Below are positions 1 to 8,611 of a stretch of 64,000 nt of DNA, in pieces. Source of the DNA: Limimaricola cinnabarinus (lineage in GTDB: Bacteria > Pseudomonadota > Alphaproteobacteria > Rhodobacterales > Rhodobacteraceae); NCBI RefSeq assembly GCF_002723615.1, contig NZ_KZ304955.1, positions 1 to 64,000 on the forward strand, given 5' to 3'. The notes beneath the pieces were generated by a model. That model was given only the letters and a program-made list of their open reading frames with translations. It was not told where the DNA came from and searched no databases. The first letter of the stretch is position 1, and each line of letters starts with the position of its first letter. A program made the translations under genes and the position numbers.

Positions 1-68
1 TCGCGCAGCGCGGCGTTGTAAGCGGACCAGTTCGTAGTGCGATAGCAGGCAGGCATGGGCTTCGTCAT
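1..68 (-). CDS. IS5-family transposase, N-terminal part (runs off the window start)
   Basis: The reverse strand opens with an ATG at 68 and reads into the window edge. The first 22 residues include YRTTNWSAYNAALR, the N-terminal signature of IS5-family (IS427-like) DDE transposases. The rest lies outside the window, so intactness is unknown. A likely left end of the element, with GTTGTTGCAGAA, lies at about 118-132, just upstream of the gene. The element sits inside the remnant of an IS3-type transposase (133-386). A similar but truncated IS5 N-terminus recurs near 42192. Confidence 0.7.
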   Translation of the reverse strand, partial: MTKPMPACYRTTNWSAYNAALR

Positions 69-132
69 GCCGCCCACCTAAGCGGCTGATCCGCTGTGTG
101 AACCATAAGGCGGGGAGTTCTGCAACAACGCC

Positions 133-386
133 ACCTCGGCCTTGAACAGGCCGATGACGCTTTCTGCGAGCTCCTTGATCCGGGCCTTCTCCGCGCTGGT
201 CGGTCCGGCCTCCTTGCCCGTGTTACGTTGCGCCTGCTTGTACCAGACCCGCAGGCTGTCAGACGAACAGCCCAGCTTCTGAGCCATGTCGCGCACCGCC
301 GCCGATCGGCCGCGGTAACTTTCCAGATGATCCTCGACCATCTGCACTGCCCGCTCGCGAAACTCGGCCGAGTACGAGCCTGTCAT
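133..386 (-). pseudogene. IS3-family transposase relic: orfA fused in frame to an orfB scrap
   Basis: From the ATG at 386 the protein begins MTGSYSAEFRERAVQMV, a helix-turn-helix orfA of the IS3 family, and continues normally to about residue 73 (ARIKEL). It then jumps to AESVIGLFKAEV, which matches the C-terminal part of IS3 orfB (around NALAE-x-GLYKAEV). The middle of the element is therefore gone, and the two ends join in frame at a short ELAE/ALAE-like repeat. Right after KAEV the IS5 end interrupts it. The relic cannot encode an active transposase. Confidence 0.7.
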
Positions 387-413
387 ATGCGTCTTCCTGT
401 CCATAAAGAGCAA

Positions 414-677
414 TCCTTCGAGAGTTCTGCTCTCCGGGCAACCCGGGGCGGTTCAGGGCTTCGGCACGGCATGGCCGCAAGGCCGGGGTGTGGCCTGCTT
501 TTGGGAAACTGGACGGCCGGATCCTGTCCCAGGATCGGGGAGGACCCTAGTCCAACGGTCGGCGCAAGGCTCCGTTTCGCCCGGTGCCCCGCCGCTTGTG
601 CGCAGGGGTCATCACATTGGTGGAACAGCGCCCGGAGGTTGTCGTTGGGGCAGCATCACGGAGAAGGAGGACGAGAG
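414..677. other. Intergenic stretch between IS relic and secreted-protein gene
   Basis: About 260 bases. A short hairpin-like repeat (GATCCTG-tcc-CAGGATC, near 525-541) is visible. No convincing gene or homology was recognised; the open frames crossing it lack a good ribosome binding site and look like shadows. The promoter of the gene at 678 presumably lies here, but no clear -35/-10 pair was picked out. Confidence 0.4.
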
Positions 678-1505
678 ATGACATTTCGTGCTGCAATTGC
701 CCGGTCCACCGCCCTTGCCACGCTGCTGGCGCTTCCCTTGGGGGGGCTGCCCGCCACTGCCCAGCAGGATGACGCATCGCAGGCGCAGACCACGCAGGAA
801 AAGATTGCCCAGGCCGACGCCCCCGACACCGCCGAAACCGACACCGCCCTGACCGAGGGCGCGATGGGCGGCCCCGACGCGGTGGTCGTCACCGTGGGGG
901 ATGCCGAGATCCTCGGCTCCGACGTGATGCGCGCGATCGGCGCATTGCCGCAGCCCATGCGCGCGCAGCCCGCCGAGATGCTGCTGCCGATGGCTCTCCA
1001 GCAACTCGTGCTGCGCGAGCTGATCCTCGACCGGGCGCGCAGCGAGAACCTCGTCGACGATCCAGACTTTGCCGCCATGGCCGATCAGGCCACCGCCGAA
1101 GCCGAGGAGAACGCGCTTGTGCAGTTCTGGCTGCAACGCGAGATGGCGGATGCCACCAGCGATGAGGCCGTGAACACGGCCTATGAACAGATCACCCGAA
1201 ACGCGCAGGGCGAGGTGCCGGCGCTCGAGATGGTGCGCCCGCAGATCGAGCAGGAACTGCAGCGCCGCGAGATGACGCGGATACGCGCCGACCTGCAGGC
1301 GCAGGGGCCCGAAATCACCTTTGCCGGGCAATCGCCGGATGAGGCGGCCTATGACGACGGCTCGTTCTGCACCGCCGATTATGCGCCCGAAGGCGATGCG
1401 ACGCAGCAGGCCGGGTCGGAGTTCGCCGAGATGGATCTCGACGGCGACGGCATGGTCTCGCAGCAGGAATATGCCAAGTGCCGCATGGCTGCCGCCGGGG
1501 AATGA
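678..1505 (+). CDS. Secreted protein with SurA/PpiC-like N-terminal region and C-terminal EF-hand
   Basis: The protein has 275 residues. Start chosen at 678 because GAAGGAGGA lies just upstream and a signal peptide (residues 1 to about 29, ending ATAQ) follows. Residues about 66-210 resemble the N-terminal chaperone part of SurA/PpiC-type periplasmic proteins (VVVTVGDAEILGSDV, then a helical stretch with VLRELILDRA), but no parvulin isomerase domain follows. Residues 253-264 form a textbook EF-hand loop (D253, D255, D257, G258, S261, E264), followed by a Cys. The likely role is a calcium-responsive periplasmic protein; the true function is unknown. It stands alone, closed by a strong hairpin at 1542. 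Confidence 0.75.
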   Translation: MTFRAAIARSTALATLLALPLGGLPATAQQDDASQAQTTQEKIAQADAPDTAETDTALTEGAMGGPDAVVVTVGDAEILGSDVMRAIGALPQPMRAQPAEMLLPMALQQLVLRELILDRARSENLVDDPDFAAMADQATAEAEENALVQFWLQREMADATSDEAVNTAYEQITRNAQGEVPALEMVRPQIEQELQRREMTRIRADLQAQGPEITFAGQSPDEAAYDDGSFCTADYAPEGDATQQAGSEFAEMDLDGDGMVSQQEYAKCRMAAAGE

Positions 1506-1541
1506 CGTCTCGCGGCCCGAAAGGTCGCTGGCCGTGAAGAC

Positions 1542-1574
1542 GCCACGGGGCAGGGCGGTGGCCTGCCCCGTGGC
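1542..1574 (+). terminator. Strong hairpin after the secreted EF-hand gene
   Basis: A perfect 13-bp stem (1542-1554 with 1562-1574, GCCACGGGGCAGG and its complement) closes a 7-base loop and is followed by ATTCTCTTC. It lies 37 bases after the stop of the upstream gene and before ackA, so it probably ends that transcript. The T-run is weak. Confidence 0.65.
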
Positions 1575-1626
1575 ATTCTCTTCGCCCCCCCGCCCGAATG
1601 CGGGCCGGGCCCAACCGGAACATCGT

Positions 1627-2790
1627 ATGACCGGCAGCATCCTTGCCTTCAACATCGGCTCATCCAGCATGAAGTTCGCCGCGTTTTCGCGCGGCTCCGG
1701 CGCGCCCGGCCTGCTGCTGAGAGGCGGTCTCGACGACAGCACCGATGAAGGCGTGGTGCTGCAGGACGAGCAGGGCGCCGACCTGCCGCCGCTCGATCTG
1801 CCACAAGGGCCGAACCGCCGCGACGTGGTGCTTGCGCTCGCAAGGCGGCTGAAGACGGAGTTGCCGGGGCCTCTCACGGTCGGGCACCGGGTCGTGCATG
1901 GCGGCGGGCGCTTTGCGGCGCCGGTCATGCTCGATGCCGAGACGGAAGGTGAGCTGCGCGGCTCCACGCCCTTCGCGCCGCTGCATCAGGGGGCCAATCT
2001 CGACGCGGCGGGCTGGCTGCGCCGCGCGCATCCCGATCTCGTGCAGATCGCCGTGTTCGACGACGCGTTTCATGCCGCCATGCCGGAGGTCGCGCGCCGC
2101 CTGCCGCTGCCCGGCGACGTCGCCCACGGGCTGCGGCGGCACGGGTTTCACGGGCTGTCCTATGCCTCGGTCGCGCGGCAGATGGCGGGGCTGTCGGAGG
2201 CGAGACGCGTGATCGCGGCGCATCTGGCGGGCGGCGCGAGCCTGTGCGCCCTGCTGGATGGCAGGAGCGTCGATACGACGATGGGGCTGACGCCGCTCGA
2301 CGGAATGATGATGGGCACGCGCTCGGGTGCGCTCGATCCCGGGGCGCTGCTCTACCTGATGAAGCGCGACGGACTTGGCGCGGAGGAGATGGAGGAGCTG
2401 CTCTATCGCCGCTCGGGTCTGAAGGGCGTGTTGGGCATCAGCGCGGATCTGCGCGATCTCTTCGCCTCGAAGGACAGGGCGGCCGCGCGGGCGATCGACC
2501 TCTACTGCCATCTGCTCACCCGCCATGTCGGCGCGATGGCGGCCAGCCTCGGCGGTGTCGACGCGCTGGTCTTCACCGGCGGCGCGGGGCAGGGGCAGCC
2601 GGAAATCAGGGCCCGGGTCTGCGAAAGGCTGGGCTGGCTCGGTCTCGCGCTCGACGGGGCCGCCAATGCCCGAAGCGCGATGCTGATCTCGGCACCGGAC
2701 AGCCGGATCGAGGTCCGGGTGCTGCCCGCCGAGGAAGAAGCCGAGATCGCCCGCGCCGTGGAAGACTGTCTGAAAGGGAACGAGAGATGA
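1627..2790 (+). CDS. ackA: Acetate kinase
   Basis: The protein has 387 residues, the usual length. It interconverts acetyl phosphate + ADP and acetate + ATP in the cytoplasm. Family motifs are in order: NIGSSS at residues 9-14, HRVVHGGG at 87-94, [10 protein letters not shown] at about 170-179, the catalytic [18 protein letters not shown] block at about 217-234, and FTGGAGQGQ near the C-terminus. Its stop overlaps the start of the phosphoketolase gene (ATGA), so the two are translationally coupled. Together they turn sugar phosphates into acetyl phosphate and then acetate with ATP gain. The ATG at 1627 fits the N-terminal motif; the longer upstream frame has no family similarity. Confidence 0.95.
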   Translation: MTGSILAFNIGSSSMKFAAFSRGSGAPGLLLRGGLDDSTDEGVVLQDEQGADLPPLDLPQGPNRRDVVLALARRLKTELPGPLTVGHRVVHGGGRFAAPVMLDAETEGELRGSTPFAPLHQGANLDAAGWLRRAHPDLVQIAVFDDAFHAAMPEVARRLPLPGDVAHGLRRHGFHGLSYASVARQMAGLSEARRVIAAHLAGGASLCALLDGRSVDTTMGLTPLDGMMMGTRSGALDPGALLYLMKRDGLGAEEMEELLYRRSGLKGVLGISADLRDLFASKDRAAARAIDLYCHLLTRHVGAMAASLGGVDALVFTGGAGQGQPEIRARVCERLGWLGLALDGAANARSAMLISAPDSRIEVRVLPAEEEAEIARAVEDCLKGNER

Positions 2791-5126
2791 GCGACGAGTT
2801 GGATCATGTCGATGCCTGGTGGCGGGCCGCCAACTACCTATCGGCGGCGCAGATCTACCTGCTCGACAACCCGCTGCTGCACGAGCCGCTGCGCCCCGCG
2901 CACATCAAGCCGAGGCTCCTTGGGCATTGGGGGACCTCGCCGGGGCTGAACTTCGTCTATGCCCATCTCAACCGGGTGATCCGGGCACGCGATCTCGAGA
3001 TGATCTTCATCGCCGGGCCCGGCCATGGCGGCCCTGCGGTGCTGGCCAACACTTGGCTCGAAGGCAGCTATGGCGAGACCTATCCCGAGATCGGTTTCGG
3101 CGAGGACGGCCTGCGCCGCTTCGTGCGGCAGTTCTCCTTTCCGGGCGGCGTGCCGAGCCATGCCGCGCCCGAGACGCCGGGCTCGATCCATGAGGGCGGG
3201 GAGCTGGGCTACAGCCTGATGCACGCCCATGGCGCGGCTTTCGACAACCCGGATCTGCACGTGGCCTGCGTGATCGGCGACGGCGAGGCCGAGACCGGGC
3301 CGCTCGCGGCAAGCTGGCCCTCGATCCGCTTCGTCGACGCGGCGCGCGACGGGGCGGTGCTGCCGATCCTGCATCTCAACGGCTACCGGATCGCCGGGCC
3401 GACGGTGATGGGCCGCATGCCGGACGAAGCGCTCGACGCGCTGTTTCGCGGCCATGGCTACGCGCCGGTCTTCGTCTCCGGCGACGATCCGGCGCGGATG
3501 CATGGCGAGATGGCCGCCGCGCTGGATGCGGCCTTCGACCGGATCGCCGCGATCCAGCGCGCGGCGCGGTCGGGGGAGGCCGACCCGGCGGAGACCCCGC
3601 GCTGGCCGCTGATCATCCTGCGCAGCCCCAAGGGCTGGACCGGACCGAAGGAGGTGGACGGCGCGCCGGTCGAGGGCACGCACCGGGCGCATCAGGTGCC
3701 GCTGCCCGGCGTGCGCGAAAACGAGGCGCATCTGCGCCAGCTCGAGGCCTGGCTGCGCAGCTACCGCCCCGAGGAGCTTTTTGCGGATGGCGCGCCGAGC
3801 CCAAAGATCCGGGCGCTCGCGCCTCAAGGCGCGCGGCGCATGGGCGCGCATCCGGCGGCCAATGGTGGAAAGCTCTTGCGCCCGCTCGACCTGCCCGCCC
3901 TGTCGGTGGCGGAGGTCGAGGTGCCGGCCCCCGGCGCGGCGCAGGCCAGCGCCAACCGCGCGCTCGGGGTCTGGCTGCGCGAGCTGATGCGCGCCAACCC
4001 CGACAATTTCCGCCTGTTCGGCCCCGACGAGACGGAGAGCAACAAGCTCGACACCGTGTTCGAGGCAAGCGGGCGCAAGGCCACCGGCGCCGTGATCGAC
4101 AGCGATGCCGACCTCGCCGCCGACGGGCGGGTGATGGAGGTGCTGTCCGAGCATCTGTGCCAGGGCTGGCTTGAAGGGTATCTGCTCACCGGGCGACACG
4201 GGCTGTTCAACAGCTACGAGGCCTTCATCCCTATCGCCGGCTCGATGCTCAACCAGTTTGCCAAATGGCTTCGGGTGAGCCGGGAGCTGCACTGGCGCGC
4301 GCCGCTGGCCTCCTTGAACTACCTGCTGACGTCGCATGTCTGGCGGCAGGACCATAACGGCTTCAGCCATCAGGATCCCGGCTTCCTCGACCATGTCGCC
4401 TCGAAAGGCGCGAAGGTCGCGCGGATCTGGCTGCCCCCGGATGCCAATTCCCTGTTGCAGGTGGCGCGAAGCTGTCTCGAAAGCCGCGACCGGGTGAACG
4501 TCATCGTCTCGGGCAAGCACGAGGAGAGCCAATGGTTGTCGCCCGAGGCGGCGCGCGCGCATTGCGCGGCCGGGATCGGCATCTGGGACTGGGCCTCGGA
4601 CGCGGGTGATCCGGGCGTGGTCATGGCCTGCGCGGGAGATGTGCCGACACAGGAGACCCTCGCCGCCGTCGCCCTCCTGCGCGAGCGGTTGCCGGATCTT
4701 CCCCTGCGCGTGGTGAACGTGGTCGACCTCATGGCCCTGCAGCCGCCACCGCGCAATCCGGACGGGCTGCCGGAAAAGCGATACGACGCGCTGTTCACGA
4801 CAGATCGCCCGGTGATCTTCGCCTTTCACGGCTATCCCGGCCTCGTTCACGAGCTGTCCTGCAAGCGGCGCAACCATGCAAACATCCATGTTCACGGCTA
4901 CCGGGAGAGCGGCACCACCACCACGCCCTTCGACATGGTGGTGCGCAACGGGCTCGACCGGTTTCACCTGACGCTGGCGGCGCTGCGCCGGTCCGGTCGG
5001 AAGGACGGGGCGGCCGAGGCATTGGCCGCGCATTGCCGTGACCGGCTGGCGGCGCATGAGCGCCATATCCGCGAGACGGGCACGGATCTGCCGGAGATCG
5101 ACGCATGGAGATGGCCGGGCGAATGA
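2787..5126 (+). CDS. xfp: Xylulose-5-phosphate/fructose-6-phosphate phosphoketolase
   Basis: The protein has 779 residues, close to the roughly 790 usual for the family. A thiamine-diphosphate enzyme that splits xylulose 5-P (or fructose 6-P) with phosphate into acetyl phosphate and glyceraldehyde 3-P (or erythrose 4-P). Seen in the sequence: [17 protein letters not shown] near residue 50; [11 protein letters not shown] near 75; the ThDP-binding [11 protein letters not shown] near 155; [11 protein letters not shown]; and [17 protein letters not shown]. It overlaps ackA by four bases, consistent with a phosphoketolase-acetate kinase bypass. No terminator was recognised after it. Confidence 0.95.
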   Translation: MSDELDHVDAWWRAANYLSAAQIYLLDNPLLHEPLRPAHIKPRLLGHWGTSPGLNFVYAHLNRVIRARDLEMIFIAGPGHGGPAVLANTWLEGSYGETYPEIGFGEDGLRRFVRQFSFPGGVPSHAAPETPGSIHEGGELGYSLMHAHGAAFDNPDLHVACVIGDGEAETGPLAASWPSIRFVDAARDGAVLPILHLNGYRIAGPTVMGRMPDEALDALFRGHGYAPVFVSGDDPARMHGEMAAALDAAFDRIAAIQRAARSGEADPAETPRWPLIILRSPKGWTGPKEVDGAPVEGTHRAHQVPLPGVRENEAHLRQLEAWLRSYRPEELFADGAPSPKIRALAPQGARRMGAHPAANGGKLLRPLDLPALSVAEVEVPAPGAAQASANRALGVWLRELMRANPDNFRLFGPDETESNKLDTVFEASGRKATGAVIDSDADLAADGRVMEVLSEHLCQGWLEGYLLTGRHGLFNSYEAFIPIAGSMLNQFAKWLRVSRELHWRAPLASLNYLLTSHVWRQDHNGFSHQDPGFLDHVASKGAKVARIWLPPDANSLLQVARSCLESRDRVNVIVSGKHEESQWLSPEAARAHCAAGIGIWDWASDAGDPGVVMACAGDVPTQETLAAVALLRERLPDLPLRVVNVVDLMALQPPPRNPDGLPEKRYDALFTTDRPVIFAFHGYPGLVHELSCKRRNHANIHVHGYRESGTTTTPFDMVVRNGLDRFHLTLAALRRSGRKDGAAEALAAHCRDRLAAHERHIRETGTDLPEIDAWRWPGE

Positions 5127-5560
5127 ACGGGCGGGCGGCACTGCACGAAGGTTGTCACTGCCTGTGCTGCCGCCGACGCGCGAGTGCGATGTGCGGTCGA
5201 TGGGTTGCGAAGCAGCGGGCAGGTGATGGGTGTCGCATGAGGCAGGCAGATAAGAGCGAGCCCAGTGTCACACCGCTCACCAGATCTGGCCGAGCATCTT
5301 CAGAACCGCACCCATGTTGAGCCCGGACCCCGCGCGCAGCCGAACCTCATAGGTTGCGGCCGGCGCCTCGGCTTCGGCCAACACGCGCATGAGCCGCGTC
5401 TCGACCTACGCCGTGAGCAGACGTCGCGCCAGATCCGGCGCGGCAGCGGCGGTCAGGATCTCGGCGCTGGGGGTGATGTCGTCAAGCTCGGCCGCCACCG
5501 CCTTCGACGCGCCGCCAATGCGCCGAAACCTCATCGCCCCAGGCTTCGTTGCCCTGAAAG
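5127..5560. other. Degenerate stretch, no intact gene recognised
   Basis: After xfp there is a roughly 430-base region without an intact gene. On the reverse strand a broken reading frame can be followed between about 5520 and 5275. It includes SKAVAAELDDITPSAEIL and, after an in-frame stop, RVLAEAEAPAATYEVRL and a tail ending KMLGQIW. It looks like the C-terminal remnant of a real protein, but I cannot name the family. It abuts the transposase-like fragment at 5572-5718, so it may be debris captured by IS movement. Confidence 0.35.
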
Positions 5561-5571
5561 GCGAGAGGCAT

Positions 5572-5718
5572 CAGCCGTTGAACGGCCGTCAGCTCGCGCT
5601 TCGCGGAGAAGCGTCTCGTACCGCCGGCCAAGGTCCCGTCGTCGCCGGCTTTATGGGTGCGCGCCGACGAGGCCGGGGCTTCCGTCGCGCCTGGTGTCGT
5701 AATCCTTTTGTCGTCCAT
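5572..5718 (-). pseudogene. Transposase-like fragment (N-terminus only)
   Basis: From the ATG at 5718 the product starts MDDKRITTPGATEAPA and runs to KRELTAVQRLM (about 49 residues). This resembles the N-terminus of small IS3-type orfA proteins common in Rhodobacteraceae; the assignment is from memory of the family and is tentative. It then changes into unrelated sequence. Upstream, toward 5785, lies what may be the element's left end, which cuts the hydroxyproline dehydratase fragment at 5787-5840. Confidence 0.4.
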
Positions 5719-5786
5719 CTCGTACTCCCCTGATCCAGAGAAATGGTGCTACGGACTGTCTCAAGAAACCGTGCCCCAACCCACCC

Positions 5787-5840
5787 GAGTTCTCCCTCGG
5801 CATGTGCCGAAATCACGTGGACGGTCTTGCGGCTGCGCAT
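5787..5840 (-). pseudogene. Truncated trans-3-hydroxyproline dehydratase-like gene (first 18 codons)
   Basis: Sixteen bases after the aconitase X stop, behind the ribosome binding site AAGGAAGGG, an ATG opens [17 protein letters not shown]. This nearly repeats the N-terminus of the intact gene at 27361 ([17 protein letters not shown]). Similarity ends after about 18 codons, where IS-like sequence takes over. It is the stump of a second proline-racemase-family gene that once followed aconitase X in the same operon. Confidence 0.75.
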
Positions 5841-5856
5841 CGGCCCTTCCTTCGTT

Positions 5857-7530
5857 TCAATCGAGCCATGCCGGCGGACCGGCTGGGGCGCGTCCGTTCA
5901 GCGCCGTCTCCACGCAGTCGGAAAGGCTGCCGAAGCGCACGCCGCGGCCCGACAACCCCGGCGCGTAGTGGGCGTATTTGCCTGAATTGGTCATCAGCAC
6001 CCGCGCCGTCGGCGGAAACACCGGCTCGACGATCGAACACCAGCAGATGTCGGGGACGACCCGAACACCCGCCGTCTCGAGCGTCGACAGCGTGCCGCAC
6101 TCCTTGATCGCCTCAAACGTGCCGGGACCCACGGTGACGACGGTCGCGGTCGTCTCAAGGCAGCGCCGCCCATCGAGCAGCTTGGCCACCCGCCGGCATT
6201 CGGCGGCCGAGAAATGAGGGCTGCCGAAGGCGACCAGATCGACCGTCTCTTCGGCCGCGTTGAACTGGTGCCAGACCTGCGCGAGCTCCTTGGCGCCGAC
6301 CTGGAGCCGATCCGCCTCCGGCGCGACATGGGACGCCTCGGGCGTGTGCCCGGCGACGTGCAGCATCGGTGCGGCCGAGCTGGTGCCGAAGGCCGCGCAG
6401 AGCGCCTTCAGGTCGTCCTCGTTCGGCCGCGCATGTTCCAGCCCGGTGAGCAGCGGGATCCGGTCCGGCGACAGTTTGCCGGCGAGATAGCCGAGCATCG
6501 GCCAGAGCGCCTCGTCATGGTCCGGGGGCAGATCGACCGCGATGACGCGGCGCGCGACGCGTTCCGCGTCGAGATAGACGCTGGACAGCGGCGCGCGGCC
6601 GGTCATGGCGATGCACAGGTCGAGAAAATCGGGATGCTTGACGCTGCGCGCGCCGATCACGCTGTTGGCATAGATCACCGCGTTCGACTCGGCCCAGGCG
6701 ATGAACTCTCCCCGCGCCGGCCGGTCGTCGAGCTGATAGGGCGCGCAGGTGAAACTCGGCTGCGCGCCCATCGCCACATAGGCGTCGGCCAGCCGGGCCG
6801 CCGGGCCGCCGAAATCGGGCGCCACGCCCTGGCTTTGCCAATTGCCCCGATCCACCGAGATGGCGTTCATGGTCGTGGGCAGGCGCACCTTCGCCCCCTG
6901 TTCCAGCATCGCCTCGGCGAAGCGCAGATTGGCGGGGCTGGCATAGATGCAGCCGTCGATATGGGCACGGCTCACCCCGACGAGGCTGCGCGCGCCCTGC
7001 ACGAGGGCCATGGTGCAGACCGTTTCCATCGCGAATTGCATGGCCGGGCCTTCGCTACCCTGCAGCATCGCGCGGTCGGTCTCCTCCATCTCCAGCCCGT
7101 CGGGCGCGACCGGATCGAGCCGCAGGCGCAGATCCCCCGCTCGGAGTTGGGTTTCCTCGATCCCGACCCGGCCTTGTCGCGACACCGCGTCATAGCCCAC
7201 CGCATCGAGCCGCAGCACCGGCAGGGACTGGCCGAACATGCGCGAGGCGATCAACGCGCCCAGCGTCAGAATGTCCTCGGAATCCCGAAACACGAGCGCG
7301 GCGGGCGCATGGCCGTTCAGCGCCAGCTCCAACAGCACGCCGCTGCCGGTGCACGAGCCCCGGCTCGTCGGCATCATCACCACCCGGCCCGCGAGGCTTT
7401 CGCCGTGCTGGGGGTGATGTGTGTCGATGATCCGGCCGCTGGCCGGGTCCACCCCGCCCCAGAAGCTCAACCCTTCCGACAGCACGAGCACCGGAGCCTC
7501 GGCCCGGCCCGCGACGATGCAGAGCGTCAT
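5857..7530 (-). CDS. Aconitase X, probable cis-3-hydroxy-L-proline dehydratase (fused small and large domains)
   Basis: The protein has 557 residues and is cytoplasmic. The N-terminal ~140 residues carry the swivelling small domain (DUF126-like) with GRVVMMPTSRGSCTGSGVLLE. The rest is the large DUF521 domain: SRAHIDGCIYASPANL, PTTMNAISVDRGNW, ESNAVIYANSVIGARS, and a C-terminal PDICWCS. Family knowledge: fused bacterial AcnX proteins next to hydroxyproline genes dehydrate cis-3-hydroxy-L-proline to pyrroline-2-carboxylate. The start at 7530 follows GGGAGGAGG. Neighbours are the ABC transporter upstream and the stump of a racemase-family gene downstream, which supports this substrate. The mevalonate-pathway role of archaeal relatives is less likely. 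Confidence 0.85.
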   Translation of the reverse strand: MTLCIVAGRAEAPVLVLSEGLSFWGGVDPASGRIIDTHHPQHGESLAGRVVMMPTSRGSCTGSGVLLELALNGHAPAALVFRDSEDILTLGALIASRMFGQSLPVLRLDAVGYDAVSRQGRVGIEETQLRAGDLRLRLDPVAPDGLEMEETDRAMLQGSEGPAMQFAMETVCTMALVQGARSLVGVSRAHIDGCIYASPANLRFAEAMLEQGAKVRLPTTMNAISVDRGNWQSQGVAPDFGGPAARLADAYVAMGAQPSFTCAPYQLDDRPARGEFIAWAESNAVIYANSVIGARSVKHPDFLDLCIAMTGRAPLSSVYLDAERVARRVIAVDLPPDHDEALWPMLGYLAGKLSPDRIPLLTGLEHARPNEDDLKALCAAFGTSSAAPMLHVAGHTPEASHVAPEADRLQVGAKELAQVWHQFNAAEETVDLVAFGSPHFSAAECRRVAKLLDGRRCLETTATVVTVGPGTFEAIKECGTLSTLETAGVRVVPDICWCSIVEPVFPPTARVLMTNSGKYAHYAPGLSGRGVRFGSLSDCVETALNGRAPAGPPAWLD

Positions 7531-7546
7531 GATGCCTCCTCCCGGA

Positions 7547-7889
7547 TCACGTGACGACGAAGCCATGCGTTCGCCGATGAAGATGGTATTGTAACCGGTC
7601 AGCCGCGCTCAGCCCGCGATGGCGGCCGGCCGGCCAGCTCGGTCCGAGCCTCGATTCGCACCCGGAACAGCGAGCCGATGATGCTTTCGAAAGGGCGCCT
7701 GCTGGATGACCCGCGACGAGGCGAGCGGCAGCACGTCGCTGAAGGCGAAGGCCCCGGCATTGCCCGCGCTCGCGCCTGCCGAACGCCCCCCGGTCGATCA
7801 CGCGGACCTTCAGCCCGCGCGCTTGGGCAGCGAGAGCAATCGACCGGCCCACGACCCCGGCACCGATGAGGACGATTATCCCGTTCCAT
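7547..7889 (-). pseudogene. Deletion chimera: D-amino-acid dehydrogenase N-terminus joined to hydroxyproline epimerase C-terminus
   Basis: Reading the reverse strand from 7889 through frameshifts: a Rossmann start IVLIGAGVVGRSIALAAQARG, then GNAGAFAFSDVLPLAS..IQQAP, which parallels the intact dehydrogenase at 15361 (GNAGAFAFADIIPLAI..KQAP). Immediately after come FESIIGSLFRVRIEA, LTGYNTIFIGE and THGFVVT-stop, which parallel the last 50 residues of the intact epimerase at 13116 (ESIIGSLFKGRVEA, INTIFIDD, AHGFVVT). About 50 codons of one gene and 50 of the other remain, with several frameshifts. It lies between the ABC ATPase gene and aconitase X, and so records a deletion in an older hydroxyproline operon. 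Confidence 0.85.
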
Positions 7890-8611
7890 CAGCGCACGTT
7901 CGACAGGAACTCGCGGGTTTCGGGCCGCTCGGGCGCGCCGAAGATCTGGTCGGGCGCGCCGATCTCGGCCATGACGCCTTTGTGAAAGAACGCGACGCGA
8001 TGCGAGACGTCGCGCGCGAAGTTCATCTCGTGAGTCACGCAGATCATCGTCATGCCCTCCTCGGCCAGCAGCTTGAGCGTATCGAGCACCTCGCCGACCA
8101 GCTGCGGATCGAGCGCGGAGGTCACCTCGTCGAACAGGATGTAGTCGGGCGACATCGCCAGCGCGCGCGCGATCGCCATGCGCTGCTGCTGTCCGCCCGA
8201 CAGGCGGCCGGGATAGACCTTGAGCTTGTCACCAAGCCCGACATGGCCGAGCTGGCGCGCCGCGATTTCCTCGGCCTCGCCACGCGACTTGCCCAACACC
8301 TTGCGCAGCGCCAGGGTCACGTTCTCCAGCACCGTGAGATGCGGAAAGGCGTTGAACTGCTGAAACACGATGCCGATCTTGCGGCGCAGCCGGTTCAGAT
8401 CGGTCGAGGCGGCATGCACCTCGGTACCGTCGACGACGATCCGGCCCGTGTTGATCGGCTCCAGCCCGTTGATGCAGGTCAGCAAGGTCGACTTGCCGGA
8501 GCCGGATCCGCCGATCACGGAGACGACCTCGCCTTTCTCGACGGTCAGGTCGATGCCCTTGAGCACCTCCAGGGCGCCGAAGGATTTATGCACGTTTTCG
8601 ATTTCAATCAT
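7889..8611 (-). CDS. Amino-acid ABC transporter ATP-binding protein (GlnQ/HisP type)
   Basis: The protein has 240 residues. It energises uptake of a polar amino acid through the two permeases encoded upstream. Walker A GGSGSGKST at about residues 34-42, Q-loop VFQQFNAFPH, signature LSGGQQQR, Walker B ILFDEVTSALDP, switch His in VTHEMNFA. It overlaps the preceding permease gene by eight bases. It is the last transporter gene before the broken dehydrogenase/epimerase relic and aconitase X, so the substrate is probably proline or a hydroxyproline (inference from context). Confidence 0.93.
   Translation of the reverse strand: MIEIENVHKSFGALEVLKGIDLTVEKGEVVSVIGGSGSGKSTLLTCINGLEPINTGRIVVDGTEVHAASTDLNRLRRKIGIVFQQFNAFPHLTVLENVTLALRKVLGKSRGEAEEIAARQLGHVGLGDKLKVYPGRLSGGQQQRMAIARALAMSPDYILFDEVTSALDPQLVGEVLDTLKLLAEEGMTMICVTHEMNFARDVSHRVAFFHKGVMAEIGAPDQIFGAPERPETREFLSNVR

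Noticed and set aside
612-1967. Long reverse-strand frame across the secreted-protein and ackA region
   Set aside because: It crosses two real genes and a terminator; no family similarity.
2838-5141. Long reverse-strand open frame opposite phosphoketolase (767 codons)
   Set aside because: High-GC shadow of a clear enzyme gene; composition is Arg/Gly/Ala-rich with no motif or ribosome binding site.
6214-7554. 446-codon forward frame opposite aconitase X
   Set aside because: Antisense shadow of an intact, motif-bearing enzyme.
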